DNA of 64,000 nt from Agapetus fuscipes (taxonomy: Eukaryota; Arthropoda; Insecta; Trichoptera; Glossosomatidae): assembly GCA_951799405.1 (NCBI GenBank), contig OX637343.1, forward strand, positions 2,480,001-2,544,000. Direction: 5' to 3'. Made by a program: the position numbers and the translations under genes. Below, in pieces: positions 42,666 through 52,859 of the stretch. Position 1 is the stretch's first letter; each line of letters starts with the position of its first letter. The notes below the pieces were generated by a model. It did no database searches and was not told where the DNA came from. It worked only from the letters and a program-made list of their open reading frames with translations.

Positions 42666-43122
42666 GCTGACACTCCAGCTGCTATCATGCGCAAGCGGCA
42701 GATCCCCCCACCCCAAGTCATCTACGCTATTCCACCAATCAGGATGGCGGTGACGCCAGCCTTTTGAAACGTGAACTGTCTCCGTAGTACGACTTTTTTC
42801 ATAATACTCTACGATTGAGTATTCGAGCAAAATGTATGTGAACTTGAAAAGCACCTCTAGTAAAAAAGTTTGAACAATTTCAATAGACTTGGAAACAATT
42901 CTAGCAATTGGATAATATCCAATTGGCTGGGGTGAAATGACCAAGAACCGATTGTCGCAATAGACTATCCTATTCTCACAATTGGAAATCCCTCCAATAG
43001 GATTTTGGCGGTTCCTACAATCAACCGCATTTCATTCTCAGAATAGACCGACAATTCTCACAATAGGATTTTTTTCAATAGGATTATCCAATTGAAAAAT
43101 TTCTCTCAGTGTACAGTCACCA

Positions 43123-43275
43123 CACAGATAAACCCTTTGCTTGTGATCAGTGCAGCTATAAATGCAGGCGGCAGGTTGACTTAACGCATCATAAGAAAAA
43201 CAAGAAAAACCATAGAGAGAGAGAACAGGTATATTAGAACCGGTGGAAGAAACTGTTGATGAAAGCACAAATTAA
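43123..43275 (+). pseudogene. C2H2 zinc-finger gene, unit 1, exon 3, fragment c
   Basis: Resumes exon 3 at CACAGATAAACCCTTTGC: last finger FACDQCSYKCRRQVDLTHH, then a basic KKNKKNHREREQ tail. A 5-base deletion near 43228 (AGGTATATTAG against AGGTAGCCAAATTAG in unit 2) shifts the frame before the ancestral stop at 43273-43275. The 3' UTR follows and contains AATAAA at 43342-43347. Confidence 0.9.
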
Positions 43276-43341
43276 AATGCCATCTGCACATCAAAAAAGT
43301 CATAGCATCACACGGCTGGGCTGCCAGGGCAATGGCTAACT

Positions 43342-43347
43342 AATAAA
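43342..43347 (+). promoter_or_regulatory. Poly(A) signal, zinc-finger unit 1
   Basis: AATAAA 67 bases past the ancestral stop, at the same place as in unit 2 (56626-56631). Confidence 0.6.
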
Positions 43348-43397
43348 TTGTTATTGGTAACACTAGTAATCTAAATGTTTGATGCTTGCCCAGCATT

Positions 43398-43510
43398 CCT
43401 TGACTTATAGGTTGGTATGAGGCTGACCACCCATACTGTAAAAAATTGTTCACTTTGCCAATGTCACCCCTGTTTCAGGGAATGTCGGGAAGAGTTGCAG
43501 GGCTTGGAAA
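43398..43510 (+). mobile_element. LINE A 3' UTR copy, truncated
   Basis: Starts CCTTGACTTATAGGTTGG and ends after GAGTTGCAGGGCTT. Inserted in the 3' flank of unit 1. Nothing is recognised between it and 43620. Confidence 0.75.
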
Positions 43511-44729
43511 TAGTAACTGCGGATTAAAAATGTAAGGTTGTAAAAAATCACAATTAGGCTAGCATTCCAGGGTTAAATAATTTATGCGTTGCAAAGATTA
43601 ATTAAGATGCACATAACATTAATGGGTATCGCCGTCGAAATTTGTACCTTTTGTCTTGTGCGTGTGTCCCCTAATGATTTTCAGCTTTTTCATAAAAACT
43701 GGTGATCTCTACTGAATTCTAAAATTATCAGAGTAAAGTAAATAAAAAGCGTATCGAAATACAAAAAAAAACTGCAAAAAGCATTAAGTGGCGATGTAAT
43801 TAAAAAATAAAACAAAAACGCCTTTTTTCCATTCCCATACAAATTTTACATGTCCGCAACCCGTTTTTGACCCTTTGATGGCATGATACGATCAAAATAG
43901 TCAAACGTTTTTAAAGTTGAGTATTTTTGCATATACCTTAGTAACGTATCTTTCATTTTCTGTACTAGCCACAATAATATTTACTTATTTAAACACGAAA
44001 TTTTGATTGCTAAGGTTTGTCTCCATTTTTGGCTCCGAAATTTTTCTTGTAGTATGTTACCAATTCCATTGGAACTGACAAAAATCTTGCAATCTTAAGT
44101 ATTTTTTCACGTATGGTAACTCTTTGGTTCAGTGTGGACAACACAAAAAAACTCATTCGATACCTTCATTTTCTTCTGAGAACGTTTACATCAGACTCGG
44201 GAATTTGTCGTGTGTGTTTTGAGTGGAAGTTAGCTTGGCATTATTAAGGTATGTATTCGAATAAGTTATCAGTTGTATATTTTTTACTTAGATCCATTAA
44301 TCCTTCTAATGATTGTATGTTTGTATCATTGCTGACAGCATTATTTTTCAAATGGCACAAGTTTAAGGTAATGTCGGGCGGTTTTTTATTTACAATCTTT
44401 AACGTATGTTACCATATTAAGGTGTATTCACGTAGGTTTAAAAAAATACACCTACTTACCGTTAATTTATGGTTGACTAACAAATAACATTTACGTACCT
44501 AATTGAAACATAAAACTATCTAATCAACCTTACTACATGCTATTAATATTTTAAATGCACCGTTTGATGTTTGTTATTCAAAATAGCAAAAAGGTTTATT
44601 CCGTGATCTGTGGGCTAAACGGATTAAATGAAATTTGGACCACAGAGGTACCTAATTTTTATATCGGTGCTGGATATTGTGAAAAATGTACGCAAAAAAA
44701 CCATTGCCTATCTATCTAAATCTATGATA

Positions 44730-44945
44730 ATCTATAATCTAAGTTACAAAAATATATTGCATTTAAGACTTTAAGTTCGTACTTAAACATGCTGCATGTG
44801 AACCTACAATATAAAACCAAATCTCAAATGAACATAAACCCTGCAACTCTTGTCGACCTTACCTGACACAATGGTAACATTGGTAAAGTGAACCATTTTT
44901 TACAGTATGGGTGGTCAGCTTTATACTAACCTATAAGTCAAGGAA
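44730..44945 (-). mobile_element. LINE A 3' UTR copy (left arm region of foldback)
   Basis: Minus-strand 3' UTR with its tail at 44730 (CTATAATCTAAGTTAC) and its CTTGACTTATAGG edge at about 44943. It forms the start of an inverted repeat. Confidence 0.75.
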
Positions 44946-45236
44946 ACTTATTGAAATACAATAAACGATCGATTTTAGGTAGTTATTAAATGAGATTTTG
45001 AATCTAGCAGCTGTGCCGTGACCTAGATTGGGCCGTGACGCACTAGGCAGCCAGGCCTAGTGCGTCACGGGCCTAACGGCACAGCTGCTTAGCAACGCCA
45101 TCTCGCGGGCATATTTGGACGATGTACTCTGTAATAAAATGAATACGCACATTTAAAACTACCTAAAATCGCTCGTTTATTGTATTTCAATAAGTTTCCT
45201 TGACTTATAGGTTGGTATGAAGCTGACCACCCATAC
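44907..45236. repeat. Foldback: nested inverted repeats
   Basis: Outer arms of about 78 bp, 44907-44985 and 45157-45236, are near-perfect inverted copies running from the LINE A 3' UTR (GGTGGTCAGC...) outward through TTATTGAAATACAATAAACG to TTTTAGGTAGTT. The centre holds a second hairpin: AGCAGCTGTGCCGT (45006) pairs with ACGGCACAGCTGCT (about 45075-45088) and CGTGACGCACTAGG (45034-45047) pairs with CCTAGTGCGTCACG (45056-45069). Confidence 0.88.
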
Positions 45237-45544
45237 CGGTAAAATACATACATGCATACATACGAACGAACGGATGTACAGACGGACAGGTTCGAAAAAT
45301 TAGGTTTTGTTACATTTCTATATCTCATTTCTTTTTTCGACGACGAATACAAGATTTTATAGCAGTTCGTAAACACTGTTCAGTAAAAATTAGAGCACCA
45401 TTTTGAATGTCATTTTGAATAGACCTTAATTGAATTCGCGATGTTTACGTTTTCTTGAATCTTGCCGGTCGACAGTTATGGTACAAATTTAAACGGCGAT
45501 ACCCTAATATAAAATTCATACCCATCAGTAGACACGCATGTATA

Positions 45545-45965
45545 ATCTATAATCTAAGCTGCAAAGATATGTTAACATTTAAGGCTCATATTAAATGCAT
45601 GCCCACAGACAAGCACATGTAGGTTCGCGCCTACACATTCTGCATGTGTGCATACAAATAAGCAAAACCTCACATGAACATAAACCTTGCAACTCCTGCC
45701 GCCGTTCCCTGAACCGGGGTGGCATTGGCAAAAGTGAACCGATTTTTATAGCACTCATACCTGATAGCACTCTGACTGATAGGTCAGCCTCATACCAACC
45801 TATCAGTCAAGGCATAAGTTCGCTTTTATACATGCTGCATATTCACAAATAAAATAAAAACCCACATCTTTAATAAACGTAGCCTCATAAACTTTTGGCG
45901 ACCTTCCCCGAAGCAGGGATGACATTGCCAAAGTGAACAACTTCTTACATTTTGGTCAGTCAACC
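45545..45965 (-). mobile_element. Two adjoining LINE A 3' UTR copies
   Basis: 45545-45820 is one minus-strand copy (TATAATCTAAGCTGC tail to CTATCAGTCAAGG). 45821-45965 is a second, more decayed one lacking its tail. Confidence 0.7.
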
Positions 45966-46274
45966 TCATCAAAGAACGGAAGAGTGTTTTCATTTTGGTC
46001 AAAAATATACTGAAATTGAATAATTTTTTTCATTTCAAATTAATTGAAATATCATAGATCCAAAAGAAACTGACGTATGTTAAACAGAATGTGAATCTAT
46101 TTTTTCAATAAAATATTTATTGTAAGAACATCTATTGTTAATACTCACGTGGCGACATGACAAACGATTTTTTTACAACCGGCGGAGTCTCTTGTTTTTG
46201 CCGCCTAGATATAACAACAGCAAATAATATTGGTTCATCCTACAGGCTCATTATGAGAGACACGTCTATCTATA

Positions 46275-46520
46275 ATCTATAATCTAAGTTGCAAGGATAT
46301 ATTCATTTAAAGCTCTCAGATGTATGCCCACAAACCAACAAGTGTAGTTCGCGCTTACAAATGCTGAATGTGTACTTACAAATAAAATCCAAGCCTCAAA
46401 TGAACATAAGCCCCACAACTTTTGCCGACCTTCCCTGAAACAGGGGTGACATTGGCAAAGTGAACCATTTTTTACAGTATGGGTGGTCAGCCTCATACCA
46501 ACCTATAAGTCAAGGAATAT
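46275..46520 (-). mobile_element. LINE A 3' UTR copy
   Basis: Minus strand, from the ATAATCTATAATCTAAGTTGC tail to CTATAAGTCAAGG. Confidence 0.8.
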
Positions 46521-47146
46521 GAATAATAAATTACATTTACTTATAAAAAAAGAACAAAACCTTACAAAGAAATCCATACAAAAAAGTCAAAAATTTCCTA
46601 TGAACACGTACGGGTTGTAAAATAGCTTACCTGCGTAGCCTATGTTTTCTTATGTTTTTTTTTTCTTGTTTTTACTAAGAAACCTTTATCTCTATAACTG
46701 GAGACTGCACGAAATTTCTGGGGCCTATTTAGTCCGTTTGGGGCCCCTAAAAGTTCCCTGTAGGGCCCCCAAATAAACTTTTTTTCTTTCGTAAGAACCT
46801 TTTTTTTTCTTAACTATCAGTGTCTTTTTTTTTTGTACAAACCGTGGATTTTTGAGTCAAAGTGATCAAAATCAATCCATACATCATTTTTTCAGTCTTC
46901 CGGGGCCTTTGTTAGCGTGGTTCGGTCGCACCGCTCGAACCGCCCTAAATCCGGGCCTGATTGTGTGGTAAGGTGTAGACAGTTATCTCCATTGAAACAT
47001 CTGTGGGCAAGAAATTATTTCAACAAAAATATACATATATATATCTGTCTCAACTTACTTACGAAAATAGTCATTAGTTAGAAAGAGAACAAAGAACTTC
47101 ACAGTTGATTTCCATGTGAACAAAAAAAAATCCTGAATGTTGATAC
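46521..47146. other. Gene-free stretch, partly paralogous to 57590-57880
   Basis: No gene. From about 46970 (GGTAAGGTGTAGACAGTTATC) it is collinear with 57597 onward, showing that the duplicated unit includes DNA well 3' of the zinc-finger gene. Confidence 0.65.
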
Positions 47147-47877
47147 TGTGGAAACTTCGTTTATTGGAAAAATTCTGTGTACAGCTTTTTTACAATATTG
47201 TTGTGATTTCTTGAAGGGCGTTCGGCAGTCTTGTTTCCAGAGACTGTCGCGGCGTGTCGATCTCCGGTCTCCAAATAGTTCCCATGGTCTCACGGAGGAT
47301 GTCCGAGAGTGCGGAAGAGTTTGGAGGAGGGTGAAGGTTAGCGGAAAGAAGAGTGAGCTGCTAGACGCAAGGCGTGAAACTTTTGAGAGAAAGAGTGGTC
47401 CTGAAAAGGTCCACTATGGGATCGAAACTTGCGTCTGTTGAGCTCGGAAGGAAAGGATGGGTTTGGAGAGGTTTCTCGATCCTGAGAGCGGTTAGCTGTG
47501 GTGGCCAGGTATTGTAGGCAGCAATGCAGGTCCTCGAGTTTCTTGCGGTTGAAGAGTGGCGGAGAGGGTGCTGGCAGTGTTCGGTCGTCAGGCGAAGTGT
47601 TGGTGTCAGGCGAGAGCGAGCGGGCGGGCGTGTGTATTCGTCGAGTGTTGAGATTGTACTGCCCTCCCAGCCGACAGCGGCCTATCTTTATACTACAGTT
47701 AATAAGTCCACTGTCGGCTCCTAGCTAGTGTCGGCCAATGAGAGATCGCCGTAGATCCCTTTGTTCCGGGCCGTCTATTGTTTTCGCCGGGCAGTGACCA
47801 GTGGCGTTCTGTTGTAGTTGACTGGGGGAAACGCAGTGGCGCTACATTGTATGTATATGAAGACAGACTGCACCACA
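47147..47877 (-). mobile_element. Solo LTR with paralogous empty site
   Basis: A 731-bp unit with ends TGTGGAAACTTCG and GCACCACA, flanked by ATAC on both sides (47143-47146 and 47878-47881). The paralogue at 57870-57885 reads TTGATACCATGGCAAA without the insert. Minus orientation is suggested by a TATA-like GTATAAAGATAGG (near 47690) and AATAAA about 15 bases from the minus-strand 3' end. The interior is unusually GC-rich for the window. Confidence 0.88.
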
Positions 47878-47881
47878 ATAC

Positions 47882-48702
47882 CATGGCAAATAATGGCTGC
47901 CGATTTGACTGGAAATAGTGTTATGGCATCAATTCCCTTGTCCAAGTTCAGGTGTAATTCTACTTCAGTGGGGAGAATCGGTGACACAACTTTTTATCGT
48001 ATAACTATATATTTGATAATACTTGTTGTACAAAGGTAATATGAACTGTGAACAGCTCAAACTCAGTAATTGTAATCTATTTTATGGAGGGTGTGGCAGG
48101 GATATATATATAGGTTCAAAAATACAGGGTGGAAGGGATGATGATATTATTGTAAGGGCCGAAGGATAATATTATTGTAAGGTCTGCGGGTGGTCAACTT
48201 ATCTCTTTGCACTGTGACCTACCCCTGCGCAGGTTTTGAATGAAGGGTATTTTCACATTTTTCTTTTTTTTGTGATTTAAATTCGTTTATGCTTTATTAG
48301 CCCAAAACTTCTTGAATTTTAATTTTAGTTGTATTTTTAGCAAAGTTTTAAGCATTTTAAAATCGATTTTTGAATTTTCGCGCCAAAACGCTACTAGATG
48401 AAATTTTCTCGCGTGACGTCAGAGTCTTGTAAACATCGCCGTATCAACTGACAGCCCTCACATTCATGTCATTCAAACATCGCTTTTTCATGTTTACACC
48501 GTTGAGGCTGTTATTTTTTCAACAAGTTTGAGTGTTTCTTTAAAAACATTTCATTTGTTTCTGTTGTTTTCATTTGTTTCTGTTGTCAACAACACGTCAT
48601 GTCAACAGAGTATGGAATGTCCACAGAGTATATTATGATATTTGCGCCTCTATAATATATTATACCTCAATGATTTTACGGCCATTTACAGCAATATGGG
48701 GC
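47882..48702. other. Gene-free stretch
   Basis: No supported gene. Near 48220 is a GACCTACCCCTGCGCAGG segment. The last 30 bases before 48703 (TTTTACGGCCATTTACAGC) match 61215-61235 upstream of exon 1 in unit 3, so they are 5' flank of the zinc-finger gene. Confidence 0.45.
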
Positions 48703-49172
48703 TTCCACACGCTTGCCAACCCATTACAAGCCAAGCGTGTGGACGGCCGTTTGGCTCAGCTGGGGGCGTGGTTTATGCCACCTTGGCTCGGCTTGTCGCC
48801 GATCCGACCAGAGTCGGTTTTTTGACGCAAGTCAAAGAGAATTCACGCATGCGCATGCCAGGCACACACACACATACTTGTGCGCGCGCATTCTGGTACG
48901 GTACGGTTTCTATGAATTTTGATCATCCACCATCGTCTTTGCCGAATTATTCGTTTCTTTTTAGTTTCTCTCTTTTTGTTTTGTTTTTTTTTTTTTAAAT
49001 AAAAATAAGTTTATCCAAATATTATAGCTAAAAGCTGTACGTTCGCCGTGCTTGCTTATTCGAACACACACAGGCGCACGCACAACCGTGTGGATGACCC
49101 TGTTTGGTTTTCTAAGAGCTTGCAAGCGCTTGCAAGTCCTTGCCTCAAGGCGTTTGCCGCAAGCGTGTGGAA
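48703..49172. mobile_element. MITE-like element (TTCCACACGCTTG ends) in the exon 1 5' flank
   Basis: TTCCACACGCTTGCC at 48703 and CGCAAGCGTGTGGAA ending at 49172 are inverted. The repeat CAAGCGTGTGGA also occurs at 48732. Absent from unit 3, where the flanking sequences meet at about 61237-61252. About 470 bp, non-coding; no clear target duplication. Confidence 0.7.
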
Positions 49173-49265
49173 CAAAAATGGCGGTTGACAGCTTGTGGTT
49201 GACGTGTGACTGTGTATTCTGGGGCTGATTCCAAGCGGATTTTATCATTAAAACAATGCATTAAA

Positions 49266-49443
49266 ATGTATTTGAAAGACGGCAAAATGTCTTCGGACAC
49301 AAAAGAAATATCATCAAGTTGTAATGAAAAGCATCCGGTATCAACTTCAAATGTAAATAGTCTTCAGAATTGCGAAAAATCAAGAAAAGAGTCAAAGGGC
49401 AAAGCAGAAAATAATAAAAATGGGAAGTTTGTACAGGACGAAG
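49266..49443 (+). CDS. C2H2 zinc-finger gene, unit 2, exon 1
   Basis: Encodes MYLKDGKMSSDTKEISSSC through to KNGKFVQDE (59 residues plus one base), with donor GAAG|GTGAGT at 49443/49444, phase 1. A second ATG at codon 8 is the one kept in unit 1. Upstream, a conserved leader starting ATGGCGGTTGACAGC (49179) is shared with unit 3 and contains a short open frame that stops before this ATG, a possible upstream ORF. No domain is recognised. Spliced with exon 2 at 51144 and exon 3 at 55394, it would give the full 24-position finger protein. Confidence 0.85.
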
Positions 49444-49601
49444 GTGAGTTTCTTCCAAATTTTCAAAACTGAAATAATTTTGAAAACTTAAGTTCTAATC
49501 GGCTCAAAAAGAATCAAAGACAGCAATCTAGGTTATGTTTGCCAAAGTGAGATAAATATAGGGATGGAAACATCGGTGTATAAGGGATTATTAATTAATG
49601 G

Positions 49602-49931
49602 AACAAAAGCTCGTGGGCACCAACTGGGGTGCGCAGCCACAAGTAATACGTGTAAAACCTCGAGTAGCCCGTGTGGAAATCTATGAACAGATTGAGGACC
49701 AATGTTGGAAGAGTCCGGGCCAAAATGTTGACCTGGGGATTTCTGAGGGACGGGAGGACTCTACACTATGTGAGTGTGGAGCTCAGCAAACTATGGAGCA
49801 CCTGCGGTGTTGTCCCTCCTGTCCGACAAGCTGCTCCATGGATGATCTCTTTGCGGGAAACTAAAGAGCTGTAGACATTGCTCGTTACTGGGCCAATACG
49901 GTGTGAAGCTGACACGAAGAAAAAGAAGAAG
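49602..49931 (+). mobile_element. LINE family C 3' end with target duplication
   Basis: Flanked by ATTAATGG (49594-49601 and 49932-49939). The coding end reads NRLRTNVGRVRAKMLTWGFL, then after a frameshift CECGAQQTMEHLRCCPSCPT and SCSMDDLFAGN, a Cys/His cluster typical of the C-terminus of some LINE RT proteins. It ends in a GAAGAAAAAGAAGAAG tail. Inserted in intron 1 and absent from units 1 and 3. Confidence 0.82.
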
Positions 49932-50159
49932 ATTAATGGATGGAAACACATCTCATTGTCTATGGTTCCATACATATATTTTTTAAATAATCCTAGATTG
50001 CTGCCTTTGGTTCTATGCGTCTCAATTGACTCGGCATAAATTCCAAAGACAAAAATAATGTTACCTTACACAGCTGGGTTGCTAGGAAAAAGGCAAACTA
50101 ATGAAAATAGTCCTATAGTAGTAAGACGTTAGCCCTTTGAGAAAATAATCAAATTTGCG

Positions 50160-50366
50160 CTGTGTTCTAAATCTAAATCTAAGCTGCAAAGATATGCATC
50201 ATTTGAGATTCATATTTAATGCATTCCCACAAGCAGACACACATAATCTCGCGCTCACACATGCTGCATGTGGACCTACAATATATAAAAAAAAAAACAA
50301 TTCTCAAATGGACATAAGCCCTGCAACTCTTGCCGACCTTCACTGAAACAGGGGTGACATTGTTTG
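50160..50366 (-). mobile_element. LINE A 3' UTR copy in intron 1
   Basis: Minus strand, from the TAAATCTAAATCTAAGC tail to GGGGTGACATTG. The same insertion is present in unit 3 (61897-62345) but not in unit 1, so units 2 and 3 share a more recent ancestor at this point. Confidence 0.8.
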
Positions 50367-50499
50367 TTATAATATTATCTTTTTTCTATTTTCCCTGCTT
50401 AAAACCAATGTACCGGCAACGTTAACTTAAATGACTTGTTAGGACATCTTATTATTATTATCTGTGATGTATGCCCAACTCAAAAAAAAAGTATTACAT

Positions 50500-50757
50500 T
50501 AGACTGACAAAGTATGTATACAAAGAAAGTGTGAAAGGAAAAAGAGGGAAGAGACGACCGAGAAAAGTATGGAGTGATCAGATTGAGGAGATTGTGAAAG
50601 AATGGAATATACAAAGTGAGCGTAAAAGAAGAAAATGCATGAAAAAGGTGATGGATATGAATGAATTGAAAGAGGTATGTAAGGATAGGAAAAAATGGAG
50701 GCAGCTCTGCAGAGGCTCTGGCCACCCCTAGCGGAATGGCTACAGAGTTACAGTTAC
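50500..50757 (+). mobile_element. LINE B 3' end
   Basis: Plus strand, open frame encoding RLTKYVYKESVKGKRGKRRP, WSDQIEEIVKEWNIQSERKR and KDRKKWRQLCRGSGHP, then stop and an AGTTACAGTTACAG tail. It lacks the deletion of the copy at 20-309. Only 86 codons remain. Confidence 0.85.
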
Positions 50758-50761
50758 AGTA

Positions 50762-50860
50762 AAATGGCCAGTAGTCTAGTGGTTAGAGCTTTGGATTCTT
50801 AAATAAAAGGTTGTGGGTTGCATTTCCTCAAAGCACAAAAAAAATCAGAACTAACGTCGC
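50762..50860 (+). mobile_element. tRNA-derived SINE, 5' part (unit 2 copy)
   Basis: GGCCAGTAGTCTAGTGGTTA is the A-box region; paralogue of 16993-17107. Truncated after about 100 bases. Confidence 0.7.
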
Positions 50861-51143
50861 CATCTTGTTAAACGTCACTTTTAATAGTTCATTGTGTAGC
50901 TATCTGAATTGCTAAATTTTAAGAAGTATTTTGTTGAAGAAAAACAAAATGATACCCTTTGATTATAGCAGGTAGAAGATCCTAAAGTCGTAGCTGCGTC
51001 CTCCTTTAGCTGCCATTGACGTTCAGTTTGAGTAGTGAACAAGTATTAAGTATTTGTCTATGACGCGGTCTGCAGTCGACAACTTAGATATTGCGCATAA
51101 TTGCTTCGAGTCAAATTATTAATTTGTATATTTTTTATTTCAG

Positions 51144-52757
51144 GAGATAAAGCTGCTTCCATTTTGAAACCACCAATTCAAAACAATGGCATTGATAGTT
51201 CTTCAATGCGGGCTCTTCCTCGAAGATACTTGTGCGATAAATGTTCCTATCGAACATGTCGACCGAAGGATTTCCACCTGCATCGGTTGTCACACGACGG
51301 CCATTTGCCGTTCACATGCTCAGAGTGTGATTTTAAAACTGCTCACTATAGTCACTTGACCATGCACAAGAGAATTCATGCGGGAATAAAAATGTACTGT
51401 TGCACCATATGTACTTACAGTAGTCAATCTAGTGGAGCTTTAAAAACACACATCTACTCCCACACTGGAGAAAAACCATTCAGTTGTGATATTTGCAACC
51501 ACAAAGCAGTTACACTAGCAAATTTGAACTCTCATAAAGAATCTCATAGTACTGAGCGTCCGTTTAGTTGTGATCAGTGTAGTTTTACTGGTAAAACAAA
51601 ATTATGCCTAAAGAGTCACAAGCTAACTCACACTGAATTCAAACCATTTGCCTGTGATAAGTGCTCTGGAAGTTTCAAGTCTGTGGCTCGATTAAAAATA
51701 CACCAGCAGCGACATGCCGTTGCATCTGAAGACAATACAAATCAAGTGTCCATGTTGTCTTTTGATTGCGATCTATGCGAATATAAGACTGTCACACAAG
51801 AACGTCTTGATATACACATGAGAACTCATACGGGAGAGAAACCATTTGCTTGTAATGAATGCGCCTTTACAACTTCCCAATCCAGCACTTTAAAAGCTCA
51901 CAAACTAATACATTTAGGACTGAAACCTTACAAATGCGACAAGTGCAGCTATGCTTGTAGAACGTCATCAGATTTAGGAAAACACAAGAATACTCATATT
52001 GGTAGAACACCATATCCCTGCCCTCATTGCAGTTATAAAGCAGGGAACTCGAGCACTTTAAGGAGGCATATATTCATTCATACGGGTGAGAAACCTTACA
52101 TCTGTAATCAATGTGACTATCGCTGCAGCCGTCCCAATTCTTTACGAAATCATAAATTAACCCATGACGTCAGTAGACCTATTTCTTGCGACCACTGCGG
52201 TTACAGATGCTTTACACAGAAGGCATTACTGCGTCATTTTCATACTCATCAAAATAATCACAAGTCATATAATGGAAGAGTAGGTAGAAAGCTTATCAAG
52301 ACAGAAACTATGGATAACTCCGATGTACCTTTAGAGAGTTGTCATAAAAAAAAAGGAAGAAGACCTAAAAAAGTAAAGAGAAGGAAGAAGGTGAAGAAAT
52401 TACTTGAAATGGAAGAAATCATAGTTTTGTATGTGTCAGAAAAAAAATTGGAAAACGATATGAAAGAAGAACAATCTAATTTTATAGATTACACACTGGC
52501 TTATAGTGATGCAGATTCAGTTCCTGGTGATGAGTTGGAAGAAAAAGTTGAAGATGAACCAGAAACAGTTGAAATCAGAAAACAAGAAGCTGATATTAAT
52601 GATACACCGCTGTCACTGTTGTGTGGTGTGAAGGTTCTTAAAGATGATGTAATCAAAGAACAGAATTATATTGAAGATGATTTAATCAAAGAACAGGATT
52701 GGAATGAAGATGTTGATGGAATGAATAATGAAGATTCAGGGTTGAAAAGTAAACAAG
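51144..52757 (+). CDS. C2H2 zinc-finger gene, unit 2, exon 2
   Basis: Acceptor TTTCAG at 51142-51143; exon begins with two bases completing Gly, then DKAASILKPPIQNNGIDSS. It holds twelve C2H2 fingers in the same order as the unit 1 copies, all with intact Cys/His pairs, and the spacer after finger 6. The tail follows: KKVKRRKKVKKLLEMEE, then an acidic region. Donor is CAAG|GTGAGA at 52757/52758, phase 1, one codon earlier than in unit 1. Compared with copies 1 and 2 it has more amino-acid changes, some in finger helices (for example RYLNMH to SHLTMH in finger 2, and SLAQLK to SVARLK in finger 6), so DNA specificity may differ. The frame is open throughout. Confidence 0.9.
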
Positions 52758-52859
52758 GTGAGATTCTTGTTCACCTTTGGTGAAGACTGGCGATCTTATT
52801 GACATTGGGCAAGTATCTTTTGTCTGTAAGTCTAAAGAAAAGATAAAAATCATATTTAT

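Larger units (their letters stand above)
40497..43111. mobile_element. CACTG-ended element with palindromic subterminal arrays (CMC-like)
   Basis: The ends CACTGAGAAAAAT and ATTTCTCTCAGTG are inverted; TA flanks both sides (40495-40496 and 43112-43113). Some 300 bases at the left and 230 at the right are filled with two short motifs: CTATTGTGAGAATAGG-like imperfect palindromes and CAATTGGA. A 27-base block containing AGGAAAAGTGTGACAATTGG recurs at 40521 and 40635. CACTR ends plus subterminal arrays are hallmarks of the CACTA/Mirage/Chapaev group; that placement is an inference as no transposase is present. A MITE with a LINE inside sits at 41815-42665. Confidence 0.8.
37892..43114. mobile_element. 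hAT-like element (TAGTGTCCGACCGAA ends) carrying a Transib
   Basis: The left end is TAGTGTCCGACCGAAAG at 37893; the right end is TTCGGTCGGACACTA at 40482-40496. After subtracting the CACTG element at its edge, the right flank is AGTCACCA (43115-43122) against ACTCACCA on the left (37884-37891): an 8-bp duplication with one difference, in an exon whose intact paralogue reads GACTCACC. Both ends carry dense CCGAAAGCC repeats in both orientations. Without the Transib it is roughly 800 bp and non-coding. Confidence 0.8.
43624..45504. mobile_element. Candidate TIR element (GGGTATCGCCG ends)
   Basis: GGGTATCGCCGTCGAAATTT at 43624 and the inverted match at 45480-45504 share 23 of 25 bases. TAAT flanks both sides (43620-43623 and 45505-45508). 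The 1.9-kb interior is non-coding apart from a foldback made of LINE A 3' UTR sequence. Superfamily unassigned. Confidence 0.6.

Noticed and set aside
44251..44487. A 78-codon ORF (MYSNKLSVVYFLLRS...)
   Set aside because: No domain, low-complexity hydrophobic composition from AT-rich DNA, inside a candidate TIR element.
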